Below are positions 40,801 to 55,800 of a stretch of 64,000 bases of DNA, piece after piece. The DNA comes from Anticarsia gemmatalis (taxonomy: Eukaryota > Arthropoda > Insecta > Lepidoptera > Erebidae), in the NCBI RefSeq assembly GCF_050436995.1, contig NC_134755.1, forward strand, positions 3,907,001-3,971,000. Reading direction: 5' to 3'. Every line of letters begins with the position of its first letter. Positions within the stretch are counted from its first letter, which is position 1. The notes under the pieces are model-generated. The model saw only the letters and a list, made by a program, of their open reading frames with translations, searched no databases and was not told the origin of the DNA. Both the position numbers and the translations under genes were made by a program.

Positions 40801-43800
40801 TCTCAGGAACTACTGGTCCGATTTGAAAAAATATTTCAGTGTTAGATAGCCCATTTATCGAGGAAGGCTATAGGCTATATAACATCACGCTACGGTCATT
40901 AGGAGCGGAGTAGCAATGAAAAATGTTACAAAAACGGGGAAAATTTTGACCCATTCTCTTAGGTGACGCAAGGGAAGTTGCGCGGGTCAGCTAGTGCGTC
41001 ATCATTTTCCCCGTTTTTGTACCATTCTCGTTGCTACTCCGCTCCTAGTAGCGTGATGATATATAGCCTATAGCCTTCCTTAGTAAATAGGCTATCTTAC
41101 ACTGTAATAATTTTTCAGATCGGATCAGTAGTCCCTGAGATTAGCGCGTTCAAACAAACAAACTCTTCAGCTTTATAATATTAGTATAGATACTTGAAGA
41201 TCAAAGACATCGTAGTCAAGACTCATCATAATAGATATAATTCGATCGGAAAATCAAAGGTTAACAAACCCTGTCAGTCAATTTAACACTCAATCAATGA
41301 TTATTCTTAGATAATACAGGGTTTTTGATGTGACTTCTCCCGTGAAATTCTTTCTCAAGTACTGTAATACGACGCCGAAGATTTAATATTTTCGTTTGAA
41401 AACGAAATATACATGAATTTTGACATACTTGTCATGATGTTATTCTATACTTATCCTTGAATAAGGGGTTTGTAGAGTATAAGATATTTGGTAATTATGT
41501 CTTCTTAGGTAAAGCTTCAAGGTCAGTTTAGGTTTGAAGAGTTTCCTCTATCCTACTATTTAGTTATGACAAGCTTTAAATCGACTATACAGGCCAATGA
41601 CCTGTCTTTAAAGTTTTCTCTCGCTGCCACGGTCCTATGAATCATTGTTTATAGTCCTTATGCCAACCAATCGAGTGACGTAAATAAACCTTTGGTTTAC
41701 AGTAACCGAAGTTATAGGTTAGGCATATAACTCGGCTATTTTTAGTAGATTTCATGTTCCTTTGATTTTTCATCCAATATATTTATTAATGTGTTGTTCT
41801 TGACAAACCGACAAATACATTCTCAACTATAGATGAGAAACAAATCGAAGGTTACAAAGCTGACGTTACACAAACGCGTTAATTGTCCACCGAAGAGTTT
41901 CTAAAAAAAGTTCCTAATCAAACTCGATGCCACTTTCTCCGTTTCATTCAAGTATTACTCATACGCTATTAGCATACGGCGGCTATGTCATTCACATCTC
42001 AAGCTGGGTTGGGTCGAAAAAATTCCAACTATGCTGTCCATTACCGTTTTAGTTATTCTTATTCAAAATTATTATGTTTTAACGGCGCATTGTAATGAAT
42101 TCTGCAGTGGAATGTCGAGTGATTAGGCGATTTTATACTTGTTATTGAAGGAATACAATAGTTTTATGAATTTCGGTATAGTTATAATAGAGTAAGTTAT
42201 AAAACATGATCAAGCATACGGTATTCATAGTATTTTTTTCAATTGAATTATAATACCGTAATCTATCGCTTTGTATAATACAGTTTGCCCGCTTTCCTCT
42301 CATTAAGGGCTTTTGTAATGAGCAGTTTCAAGCAGTTTTAATATGCGGTTTCATCATTATCAAATTTTGAAAGGATATTCAGTGAACTCCCGTCTGGTTT
42401 CAAATGATTTGATATCCGATGGTTAACATTGTAATGATTATCAAATAAAATACAACGCCTGTTAGTGGCGTTGATCAGATTTTCATACAAAATTTCTCGA
42501 TTGCTAGCCGGTTGTCGATAGTCGATAGTGGTAGAGAATCGAGCTACTGATACTTATCTACATAAAAATCATGTTTTATATTAAAAACAAAGCGTAATTT
42601 TTCGGTAGTCATTGTTATTCTGGAATGTCAAGTCAACGGTCACCAAATCAAGATACACAAAATCACCATCAAAAGATAATAACATAAAAAACTTCTCAAA
42701 CAAAAAAAATACCGAACAAAGTAGGACTGTCCCGTTAAAGTCGCGAAAAAGACATTAAGTAGTGAGTAAAGGCGAAAAGAAAGCGATTTATTCATATGAG
42801 TCATTATTAAATAAAGTTTTAAATACGAAATGGCTTAAGGACCATTCACAATAGTGTCACATAGTTCGTTCTTCTCTTGACAATCTTACTGATAAATGAA
42901 AATGTCATTTGATATGATTTTTAAATCATTTGACTTTATATCCGTGGTTAAAACTTTCGTGATTATAAATATAGCTTAGTGCGAAATGTTGTTGAAAAAT
43001 TTTAGTAACAGATTCCTCTATTGATTATAGCAGGCTCTATTCTTACAAGCTTCAGAAATTCCTTATAAACTATCTATTAAAATTCATCAAATTCCGCTCT
43101 GATTTATAATATTAGTAAGAAGTAAGATTTGATCCCTACACAATTAATTTAAATCACGGTCTATCACCCATTTCAGAAGGTTCCCAATCGGTATAAATAT
43201 GCGTTAACGCACCTCATTAATGTAAACGGGCCTTTAGAACGTACTTAAGAATGTCGAGAATCCGAAATTCTTCCGGAACTACTCGAGCCATCTTCATTTA
43301 AGGCTATTTTCACTTAATAAGGCTTCGTATACGTGCTCGTGGGTGCTCATTATGCGCTTAAAGTGTTACCTTGTGTACTGGGCTTAATGCCTGTTGATAT
43401 TTGGAATAATGTGTCGTTAAATGTAAATAATTCATTAGATGAATAATTTTAGCGTATTCTTGTTAAATCGTTAAACTTTTCTCTATAATAATTGAAAGTA
43501 AAGGTCTGTAGCTTGCGAAATTTAAACAAAATTTTCTGAATTATGATTTGTTGTAATACAGTTTTTTTTTGTATGATGGAATGATCTTGTTACTGTGCAA
43601 AGTTTCGAGTTATTACGCTCTGTAGTCTAGACTACCCAAAAATACTATGACAGCCATTAAGACATACTTAATACAATCATACAAAAACAGAGTCGATTTT
43701 TTTTGATACCTAAAAAAATCTAATTCTATAAGCACTTCAATCTAAAAGCCAGGTCATAGTGCTTACCTACTTTACTATAACAAAATCAAAAACTAGTTTT

Positions 43801-46800
43801 AAAACATAGTACATCGGACTTGTAATAATTTATAATAAACGGAAATAAAAACGCCCATTTGCATGGCAACAGCGGCGAAGCTATGAGGTGCGTGTGGGCA
43901 AAAAACGCGATAAGTTTACACCTCTTCGTGTGTCTTCGGCATAGCTCGGCCACCTGCGAGCAGCTGTTTTAAGTGACGTCATGGAATCCTAGATGTAGGC
44001 TTTATAGAGGCGTGGCTTGTGAAAAGATAGGTATTTCGACAATGTGGTCAACGTGATGCAAAGTCCTAATGGTACAACTCCCTCTCTACTCTACTACAAC
44101 GCTGAACTCTTAACCATACAATGACTAGGGTATACTTGTAAGTCGATTAAAGGTTTGGTCTATATATGTAAAATGGTATTAAATTTAGCAAAAGTTTATT
44201 GCTTTAGAAGAACAATGCTAAAGTGATAAAAACAAATAGACGTTGCACCTTCTATTAATTTTGGCACCAATTCAAATCCCTTATTGACTTTTAATCTACT
44301 TCATAAAAGTCAGTCACACATTCTTCACACCTCCAGATGTTATCATTTCACAATGTTTCATTACGATGAATCACCGAAACTCGAGCACGCACTCCAAAAA
44401 AAAGCCTTAATACCTTTCAAATAACCGTCGTACTAATAAGAAAATTCAAAGCTCATCTCACATTACGCGAACACGCATAATTATCTCAATTTAAAAGTTC
44501 GTAGCAATTAAGAACAAGTTGTGGTACGTCGAGTTTTTTGGCACTATGTCGTGGCAGTTCAATGGCATCTGCCCAGGTGGTGAACGACGTAGAATTAGAG
44601 AAAATCGTTCGACTACGCGGCGTAGTATCGTAGTGTAGAGATTTTTTGTCGGAAATCTTGTCTGGTCTTTTTATAGAGTATGTTGTCAAGTGTAGGTTAA
44701 CACGTCATATTTATATTTAGCTTCAATTTGCTGGGACTTGTTTTCTGAACCAATCGTCTAGTGACTGCATAGAGCTTGAATATTAAACTACAATAAATTG
44801 TTATTATAAAACTACTATGTGACATAAAGCCTATAAAAATCAACCATTTGCATAGCTATATAGTTCATCCTACTAATATTATAAAAGTTAAAGTTTAAGT
44901 AGGTATTTATGTTGGTTACATTTTCACGAAAAAACCACTAAGCGGATTGTAACGGATTAACACATAAGTTATCTATTACTCTGGTAAATCTTTTCATGCG
45001 GGCGAAGCTGCTGGAGGAAACTAGTTAAATTTAGATTCTCAACGCAATTCTGAGCATAACGGGAAGACACCATTAAAACTACTTTAACACAAACACCACC
45101 TTTAATTTCCAGTTACTTAGTAAACAAAGAAAGTCATAAATCTTACAGCTGAAGTTGACTCCTGTACTGATGAAGAGCTCGAGACGTAATGACAAGGTAT
45201 AAAACATAAACAAAGCCTGTCACTGAGAGTGGGTAGTGACACTGTTTAATACGCTACTACGCTGCGTAGAATACTGTTAGTTTAAATGGTAGTATTACAT
45301 TGTTTTAGATATTAGTTTTAGAGACGCTTATATGTGTAGTTTAAATATTGCAACCAAAAAATACACTCAAAGCTTTTTAATTTCTGTTTTCAATGTCAAC
45401 ACCTTCTTTTATCGGCTATTCGCCAAAACTTTTCATTCGATGCCAATTAGGAAACATATTTTTGGTAAATAGTCAACGTGTAGAGCAATTTGTAGAGTCT
45501 ATACTATCGGGTATAGATAGTGTGACCGATGTGGGCCGCTTATAAGGTTTTCATACAGAAGATGTCGCTATTAAGCCGGTGTCAAATTGTTCAAATCGCC
45601 TGAAGGCCTCTGACATGGCTTAGCAATGTTTCTGTGTAATCCGAAGCACTCAAAAGTAGACTTGAAATGACTTCAGTCACTAAAGTATTTCATCAGAAAA
45701 TCGGACACTGGACGTAAATCCCCACTTACGTTGTATCACTGTACCAAAACAATACATCAAAACGAACCGCGTCCATATCGCATCTAGTCACGGCCTATAT
45801 CCGCCGTATATAATGATAATGACGGGTCTCAATACACTGTCGTCTTCTCACTACCATAATTGAATACGAGTTGGTTAATTATTTTACTGTTAAAGAAAAC
45901 TGACTTTTAACTGACTTTGTGGCACCCTTGGTAGTGTATCCGACTGCTGATTAATGGGTTCGATTCCCAGGTAGAACAAAATACTATTAGTTTCTACTAG
46001 TTAGTTACGGGTCTGGTTGTAATTTGTGCCCGCTGTTTGTATATCCTCAAAAGTCCCTGGGACACAAGAGCAACACTTAGTGCGGGAGTTGTTTTTTTTA
46101 AAGAATAAATGAAGAAAGAATGAATACCTTTCAACAGTAGCTAGGATTTCAGTAAATTGCGCGGTAAATGGCAAGCTCGCCCTATTACATGGGACTATAT
46201 CGTAAATAGCGATCTGCGGTTGTATCTCATATTTGTCTACACCTTCAGACATAACAGGCGTGATACTATATAATGATGTATGTAATTATTGTACTGTTAA
46301 AGAAATCGCGTGTCCGAACTGTGGCGTGCGAGTGTTTATTGTTAGGTTAATGAAGGAACTAATTAATTTGCATCGTTGTTTAGTGGTCAAAGTGAAGAAT
46401 ATCCGATTTAAGGGTCACGCAATGCGTTACAGGATTTTGGTGATTTGTCTAATTTGCGCGAAAAGTACGGTCTGGTAGAGTCCTATAGTGCCACTCTTTA
46501 CAGCCGGTATTGTCAAGTATTGAGTGCTTGTCATTTAAAATGGTTTCTAAGGTCCTCTGGTGGGTTCGGATCAGATTTTCGAACATAATTTCTCGATTTT
46601 TTTTATTAAAATAATATAAAACAGACTAAGTATAGCTAGCCGGTTGTCTATAGTTCATAGTTGAAAAAAATAGCGTTACCGGACGTATTTATCCTTCTTA
46701 TCTTATCCTTAATTCGATATAGTCAAAGTAAACTTTCGTTATTGCAATTCTTACATTTATTAACGTGGTAACCAACATTCTTATCAAATTAAATCTACGT

Positions 46801-49800
46801 ATTATTTTAATGAAACATTATCATAGTTTTAACTAACACTCATCTTGATACCACTTGGCCCGAATATGGCATGAAACAGCATTATGAATTTTAAAACGCA
46901 GTGAAAGTATAAAAACAGTAAACAATATGGATTTATTATACTAATAGCATTATTTTAACAATTGACCCCGTTTGTTTTAAGCTTTGAGTCTAGATATCTT
47001 CGTAGGTGGTCTTACGTAGCGCTAAAACCTGAATTAAAATACTTTTACACGTGTTTTCATTAAATAGTAATCAACTTCGCATGTTCAATCTTAGCTTCGT
47101 CACTTAAAATTAAACACCCGTTTACCTATTTTGTGTCGGGAAAGGAATCTGAACACGGCTTTACTTTTTATTACAGCCGAGAATATTTCTCTGCATGTAT
47201 TGAAGTCTCTAAGCTTTAATTCATCCAAAATGGTCGTATTCCATATGTTTATTTGGATACTCTTATAGAGACACACTCTAAAAGGCTGATAAAATAACAA
47301 AACTTTATAAAATTGGTTTTATTTTATTTAACACTCATCATCATCGGCAACTTTAGTTTTTTCATGAAAGATAATATCACGTGATTATATTACTTGTCTA
47401 ATAATATTTTTTCACATATTGACACAGCAATAATAATGTTTAACGAACCCGTTTGTTCCCAGATAATTCGATATTTTTTGTCTTTCCGCTCATGCGCATA
47501 ATCAGTACAAACAATTTAATTTATTGTCCGTTACCTATTTCTTATGAAGAGACGCATTTATAAATGATTACTTGCAACATTTGATATTCCTTATTCTTGT
47601 AGCTATTTTCTTTTCCCAATAAAACTATAACTTCAAAGTACCTATAAGATGAGTTAACTAAAACATTTTCCTCAATTCGCTTTCAAGCACGTACGAAAGA
47701 ACAAACTCATAAAAATTTAAGTGATCGGACCTACCATATGACGTCACGCATCGACGATTGTAATTCGAACCCGTTTGTTCGAAAAAAAATTAATAGGTAG
47801 AGAAAAAGTTACGGAACATTTTTTTGCGAGCGAACATGCACTTGACCGAATTTCTTTCTAAGTATCACCTAAACGCACGTTTCGAGCCTGTAATTTGGTG
47901 ATTATCATTCTGTTTCTTCATTTCTTCTATTTATATCTTGCCGCCATATTTTGTTATGAGTTATAAATTACACGTTCAAGCTCTTATCGGGCTATAGGAT
48001 TGATAATGACGTACAAATTGGGGCCTTGGACAGATCGTAGCGAGTACTACAATGTTCGTATTTATTATAGGTTGTTCATTCATTGATGGGGCCTTTGGTT
48101 CTAACAAAGTGGTGGTAAGAAATAAGTTGTTATTGTGAGCCCTATCATTGGCGTACGCTGAATAATTTCTCGATTTATTTCTGAGACTGTTTTACTTTTG
48201 GACATTTATCAACGCTACAATGTCTATTATTCGTAGCTTAATCTTAGAAAGTAGGTATGTCCCTTGTTGTGTTTCAGGCTTTGTTTATCACTAGATAGAA
48301 AAACATAAAGTAGTTTTCCGCTGTATGTCGAATGTCCTGTATGCCTCTATGTGTGTTTAGATCTTACAAACTACGCAACGGATTTTGATACAAGTTTTTT
48401 TAATAGATAGAGTGATTGAGGAGGAACGTTTGAGTGTATCATTTATTAAGGTTTATCCGTTCCAGCCCAGGCCAAGTAGAGGTTCGACAGGTTTAAAAAA
48501 ATAGCAAAGACACAATTCCGCTCGGCCTTATTCTTTTACCATTAATAGATCAAATTACTTTGTTGGTAAACAAAAAAAATTTTAAGATTTTATTACCCTG
48601 TAACAACTCTCTACCAAGTACATTATGACTACGATGAACTTCTCAGCAAGTCCCAATTCTATCGATAGATAAATAATTCTCAGTCGAGTGTTGCCTCTTA
48701 CAGATTTATTAGTTTTAATTGCAGTTTAAACAATGTTAATCGCTTTCTAAGTTGTAATTCAAATACAATGTAAGTGTTTAATTTAAATGCTCGTGGGTGT
48801 TATTGGTCAAGTGTTAAACTGTAAAGAGTTGTATACATTATAATAAAACAAAGAACTAACATTTGATTTACCAATACTATTAAGTCAGATTTGGAGTAGC
48901 GATTGACCAAATTTACTTAGGAAGAATAGAAGATTTTGAGTGTTTCGAAATGGCTGTTCTTTGTTTTCCAGTTTACGAAACACTATTAAAATTATCAAGT
49001 AGATTATGACATATTTTATATAGAAAGCTATATCGTTGAGCCTACCCAATTTGTTTTAAAATAACATACACTTTTAAGTCATTTTGCAGTTCAAAGGTTC
49101 GACACAAAATCATCAAAATTTCCTAATCAAGTGACCTTTTTAGATTTGTACAAGTAACAACGATTGCATTGGATCCAACGCTTAAAATAATCAACTATCT
49201 ATGAATGAATCAATAAACATGTTCGATCCGACTACATTTAGCTAGAACATTTCTTGCTTACAATGTAACATTGGACAGCAATTCTGTAATACAATCCCCA
49301 CTTCATGAACTACGATCAAACAGATTGTTCCATTTTATATAACAGTTGAATGGTTCATAAACTTTACAGTGGTATTCGATTAATTAGCGAATAGGAAATT
49401 GTGGACTGCGTTTCCTAATCGATTGGTAGCAATTGGCAGTATTTTGTGCAGCATTGACTGTGACTGTGGTAGGGAATACAACTACGACGATATTTCGAAG
49501 TTTGGTAGCGTGCCCGGTTTGACATTAAACTAACATTGTAAATGGTGAACGCGGCTGTATTTCATACACCTCTGGTTACTCCTTAGCTTTTACTAACATT
49601 ATGTTCATCATTGTTCGCGCAGCTAGTCTAGGCATTGAAGCGGAATCATACAAAAATAGCAAGAAATCGGCATTTTTAGCATTTCGCACCCAAAAAGGCG
49701 GTTTAAAGATTTTTTTTCCTTGGATCCTTCGATAGAATTCTATTTTTACTAATAAAGTAGATAATAGTGATGAATAATAACTTCCTGCCTTTGAGTGAGC

Positions 49801-52800
49801 TGTTAGACGTTTGTTGTTAAATGTGATAAATGCCTGCAAATGACTTTGCCTGAGTGAAAGCTGACAGTACTTGACAATATTTTATTGTATTTAATATTGA
49901 TTGTTAACGTATCATAAATATTATGTTTATACTTTTCGTGGAGTGTCGGTGAGGTTTTGAATTATAATTAGAAATCATCAATTGTACTCTGCCCCTCGTG
50001 GGAATGTAACCCGAGATGTCATGATCAGCAGTCGGATACAGTACCGAAAGCACCTCAGAAGCGTGATTTTCTGCAACTGGACGCTGTATAAAAATACGGG
50101 CGTGTCTTAAGTAAGTTAGAACCTACCATCACTCAAACGTGATGCAGCATTGATGCAGTCAGACAAATCGCATAGCATGCGCGTCATGGAAGCTGATAAA
50201 TATCATCTTTGAATGTTATAAATTAAAACAGTAGCGGAATTCCCTACCATCGGAAATGTCTTGTACCGAAAGTTTGACATTTAAAATGTAGCGCCAAAAT
50301 AGTTCCTACGACGCCCGTTAGAGGCGCTGATTACATTTTCATACAAAATGTCTCGATAGCTAGCCGGTTGTCGGTAATGGTAGAGAATCGAGCTGCAGTT
50401 GCGTGCACGCATGTCAAATGCTTGCGATGTTCTACGGCCCTTATAACTAAAACAATTTGTCGTGACCTGCACTAGACAATGTGTCGTCATTGTGTTAAGT
50501 TTATTGCTCGGACTTTATGAGACTTCGAATGGTGTTGCGACTTGTTAACTTAAATTACTTAGCTGTCATAGCGTAGGAACTCTATCCGCAAATTGAATCG
50601 TGTCGTTTGGTAAATGTATTTTTGAAGGTGTCACTACAGTCACCAATAATTAAAAACTTGTCCTTCTTGGTTCCCTAATGCAAATACTGTTTTTTTTTTG
50701 TATTTAACCCATTCCAAGTCCCACTGCTGGGCAAGGGTCTCTTCTCGAATTGAGCGAGGGCTAGGCATTTTTTTTAATGTAAAATATAATCTGCCTTATT
50801 AATTATACGCGACAGTAATCAAAACATGAAGTAATTTTATGCGTCACACCGTCAGTCGAATCGAATATCGAAAACGATATTGTACGTCACCAAATCAAAT
50901 GAAATCAACACCGAATGAAATTGTTCAAACAGCAACAGAATTCAATAAAGTCGGGTCCACAAATCTGGTTTATTATCCTAATTAAAGGCTACACCATTAA
51001 CTGGGAAGATAACAAAGCCGATAGCTATAAGGGGAGTGTGGAACCGCACTTACGGCAGGTGTGAAGACCACTACAAGGTGATAACATCTTGACTGAAAGG
51101 AGACCGATCGTGAACAATTAGGCTTCAGAACTACTAGCCTCTAACTACATCGGAGTTCTAGGCAATTAGCAGACGCCGTTGATTGACTATTAGGTAGTGT
51201 TGAAATAAAATGCAAGCTTTATTTATGAAGAAGTAAACTTGACACCTATTGCAATTAGTTACCCAAATTTATCGATAAAAATGTAATGAATTATTGTTAA
51301 GGTATCAATGAATGAAGAAAAATCCTTGAATAACGTCACATACAATAACTTAAAGTATTGTAAAGCATGTGAGTTATACTAGGCTTTCCTAAGAACTTAG
51401 TCATTTGCTTGTCAGTTTTACTACGTTCTAATAATTGTAATGAATTTTAAAAAACCAGCAAGATATTTAAAAATTATATTTTCCTGCACACCAAAGAAAT
51501 GAAGAATACCATTAGTTAACCCAAAAAACCCATAACATTTTTCTTTACGCCGTGATGCCCACAAGTTGTCACCATAATTCTGTAAAGTTAACTACGCGGT
51601 CGTACTTGTCTTAATAAAGTTTCATGTTGAGAATGTCCGTGTTAATGACGCGACGAATGAAAAATAAACACTAGTCGTATCACCCGTTATCCTTGATCGC
51701 AGATAAGATAAGAGATAAACAAGTCACTGGAGAAAACAGTCAAGAAAATTGTGTATTCAATAAAGTAGAGTTATCGTTGATGATATTCAGTATATTGTGT
51801 ATTTATGTTCTCTTTATACATACAAAAATGGAATGTATATCTTGTAGACAACATACATGTACATAAAAAATACGCACTTACGCACTTATAGGCAGAGACT
51901 AGAAACATCCATTTTGTAGATTAGTTAATACATAAATAATAGCGGTACTTCGCCACTTTAATTCTGAAAATTGGCAAGGAAATAGTGTTGCTTTACTATT
52001 AAGTCATAAACTATTGGTTACTTATGTAAATTTCGTAAAAAGTTGCAGTTGGTTCCACAGGGCGAATATTATGCCGATACATGACATTGAACTTACATCA
52101 CAATATTTCAATCCTGTTATCCCAGAATGTGTAGTTGCATTAATTCCGCCTCACGTGTTTACATGTTTATGTTCTCTCGAATCTTACGGACGTCTTCGCA
52201 AACCGGATTCATATTACTTTCGATAGTAAAACCTATGTGACAAGATTCATTGTCGAAGTATACCAACCGTTAGCATTCCACGACAAGGCGTCATCCTAGT
52301 CATAAGATCTGCATATTCATCAGAATCCGTGGATAGGCAAATTTGAGACCGTTACACTTCCATCATTCCGATCACGCGTTTCCATTCTTATTGTTCGAGC
52401 CTCTCTAATCTTTTATTCATGGGAAACTGCAACTGCAACTCCTGTTGCATTCTGAACCTGTAAACTAGTAACCTTAGAGAAATCTGTTAACTGAACCAAG
52501 ATGCACGCGAAGAAAGCTAACGAAGACACCAAAGATTCAAAGGCAAACGTTTATTAGAGAGAAATTTCTATACGAGATTGATACTTTAATAGGTTTATAT
52601 AAATTCAACCTTTGCTTAATGATATTCAAAGTGTTTTCTTAGATGATAAGTGTGGAGTGTAGGTCAAGACTCTGGATTCAAGTCACACAAGCCTGTAACG
52701 TCGCGATATAAATCAACTGTCTCATTATAAATCCTCGTTTTGCAAAAATTCAGAATTTTATCTTACAGATGGCCACATACGATTGACATTCCTTTTCGAC

Positions 52801-55800
52801 GTAATGGCTACTTGAACATATCGCGTCATGCTTGTAAAAAAAAGTTGTTTAGACAAGCGTCTAATTAAGATTCATTTAGTAGAAGTCAATTTAACACCTC
52901 AGTAAAAATCGCCTGCGGCATCCGATGGAAACCGCGCTATAATTATCTCATTCGAAGTTAAAAGAAAATAATCGATGACGAAGAAGCAGTCAATTTGCCA
53001 CGATTAGCTGGAAGGAAACTACTGGTATTCTGAGCTGTGCCGGTAAGTAATTAGTCTCGTAGATAATTGAGGTGGTGTACGTGTGGTACAATGGGTCACA
53101 AGAGGGGTTCACACGGCTTTCGCAAACCATTACATGTTGGCAGGACGTGTAGGAATGGACGTTTGACGGGTGCCTCAGGGCTGGTCAAGTGTATGCAACT
53201 GCATAAGATATGCATCGTAATTTATTTGATTTGCCTAAAGTTTGTAGCCGGGAAGTCAGTAGGCGTATTCAAACGGTAATTTATTAATGATCGATTATAC
53301 ATTGCCCGGTTTATTTTTAGGCACGGAAAATATTTTTTACGGTCGCAACGGTAGTCACGTTTCGGCGTGAAAGACGATGATAAATTATTTTTCACACTTG
53401 ATAAATGAGTGAATCTTAAGTATGTTATGGAAATTATACATCCGGCATTAGACTGGGGCCTCATTTACTAAAGCTTAAAGTTTTTGCTATAACTGCGTAA
53501 AAAATGCTAACTCAAATAAACTGTACAGCGTCCGAAGCAAAGCACTAGCGAATATTTAACCGAGAATAAATTGCAGCGTTTGATTTATGTCAATATCAAA
53601 ATTAATTAAAATAATTTCTGCAGCATCATTAAGCATCAAGAGCATTCAGTGTTCATTCATAGCCGGTAATTATCGAGTCGCGAACGTTGAGTTACGTATC
53701 AGCACATACGCACGTTGACCGGTGACCCGAGTCACATCAGATGTGTTCAGTTATTAATTCACTTTCTTATCGGATTCATCATCTTATTTCTTATTAATTA
53801 CTTTGAACGTTCGCTGTTATTTTACTTGCATATTTCTGTCTGGTTTTTGCGCGGCTTCTTTTGACGGTGCTTGTTTGTTGAGATTGAAAAAGTTTTATTT
53901 ATTGAAACTGTTGTTGAAATTTGTGCAACACTATCTTTAAATCTAGAGGGGTAATCCCGACAATTTCATACCGAGCATGGTTAATTAAAGACACAGAAAA
54001 TAATGTAGGAGAACGTCATCGAAAATATGTTTGAAAACCCAATACAAATTCTAATTTCTGTTTATATATTTATTGAAACATCAAACGGCAATTCTACAAC
54101 GTGAGAATCGAATAAAGCAATCGAAACTTTCAGTGAGCTCATTTGCGGATACTTGAGTATAGAATGCACTTTCAACTTTTACTAAAACTGTTTAAGGTCG
54201 TTTTGTTTTCCACATAGAGGCAATAGAGGCATGCGGTAGCCCTGTCCAACAAGTTTGGTATTGAGCTAAGTGCTCGTGGATGCGGTTGTTGCAGCCGATA
54301 CAACCTCATTACACAGCATTATCTTATCGCACCCGGGATCCGCTATCAAATTCTATTGTTTGTTGGCAATTTTAGAGCGATACTGTTTTTGTTTTTAAGT
54401 AATGAGATGATATTTAGGTTGAAACTTGTGTGTAAAATATTCGATGACGATTTAAATAGGTTTAGTTTAGTAAATACGACTCTAAATGTATTGTAATATC
54501 GTAAACGCGAGGTAGGTATATCTGTAAATGCAAAAACAAGTCATAGCGATTCTATTACAAACCAATAGAAAGTTAAATAACATGTGGATATTTCTCTATA
54601 TTTAGTCATTTAACTTAACAAGGACAGTTACAGATTTTGTTCATGTAGAAAGCGCAAGAAAAGGGTATAAGCTTTTCATTCGACAGTTCTCAACTAAGGC
54701 ATTTCCATCGTGCACGCATAGGGACATAAATTCTATTAATTTAAAATACAACCATAGCCATGAAATGAGTTGTAAATGTTTTCATAGAAAATCAACGGAA
54801 ACATCGTGATTTACAACTCTCTCACACGTAAAGTCCAATAAACATAATAAAACTTTGATTCGCCAATTATCTGGCCCGTTATCTTGGTATAAACTCACTA
54901 TAAAGGCTTAGTGATTCAGTCTGGCGTCTATATTACAAACGCATTAAATCCAAGTAAATAAATTGCTGATTATTTATTATTAAACCTAAGTACTGGCTCG
55001 TTGAATTTCCTTCATGATTAATAGTTTTCCAACACTCACTTAACGGTTCAAGATGGAATAAGTTATGGAGTAGATGCTTGATTTATAATGTAAGTACTAG
55101 CTTTGGCTTGTGGCCCCACTTACGGGTATTGCTTTCTTATCAAAATTAAGCATAATAAGTTTAGGGACGATGACACAGTAGGCCAAGAATGCGTTGGCAT
55201 GAAAACTTCAACCTATCTGGATCGTTGGCAGGAATTGGCTGAGGATTAAGAAGGAGTTTAGGGTAAATTTTTGCCATACCTTGGGAAAGTACAGGTTTTG
55301 AAGCAATAACTACATTTTAATTTGAAATTAAAGTAAAAGTATAGACATATTACTACCAAAATGCTGCATGTGCCAGAACAAACGGAGCGAGTACAATTTA
55401 TCAGGCTGTCAACAAGGTATGGAAATATAGTTTTATAGCTTCTGTCATCTGTGTTATTAAAGTAAGTATAATATATATATGATACATTGGGGTGTTAGTA
55501 GATAATGGAGTTTAATGCCGTCCGAAATTGTATTTTTCTTACCGACAATTACTCTACATAAAACTGTTTATATTCTGTTCTCAATGAAAATAAATTGTAT
55601 CCGAAACACAAAATTCGTATACAAAAACATGCAATAAGAGTTTAGTTTTAATTGGCTGCAATCGTTAACAATTAAACGATGTACAATTTTATCACTCATG
55701 ATTTTATAGGAATGCGCCGCTTTGAGTAGCCGTTACTACTGTTACAGCTACTTCCAATGGTATTTTACATTCTACTAACAAAACGAAAACGTTTTATGAT

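Noticed and set aside
49576..49839. 87-codon open frame on - strand (contains KPPFWVRNAKNADF)
   Set aside because: No recognisable domain and no splice or start context. It may be a transposon remnant but I could not name it.
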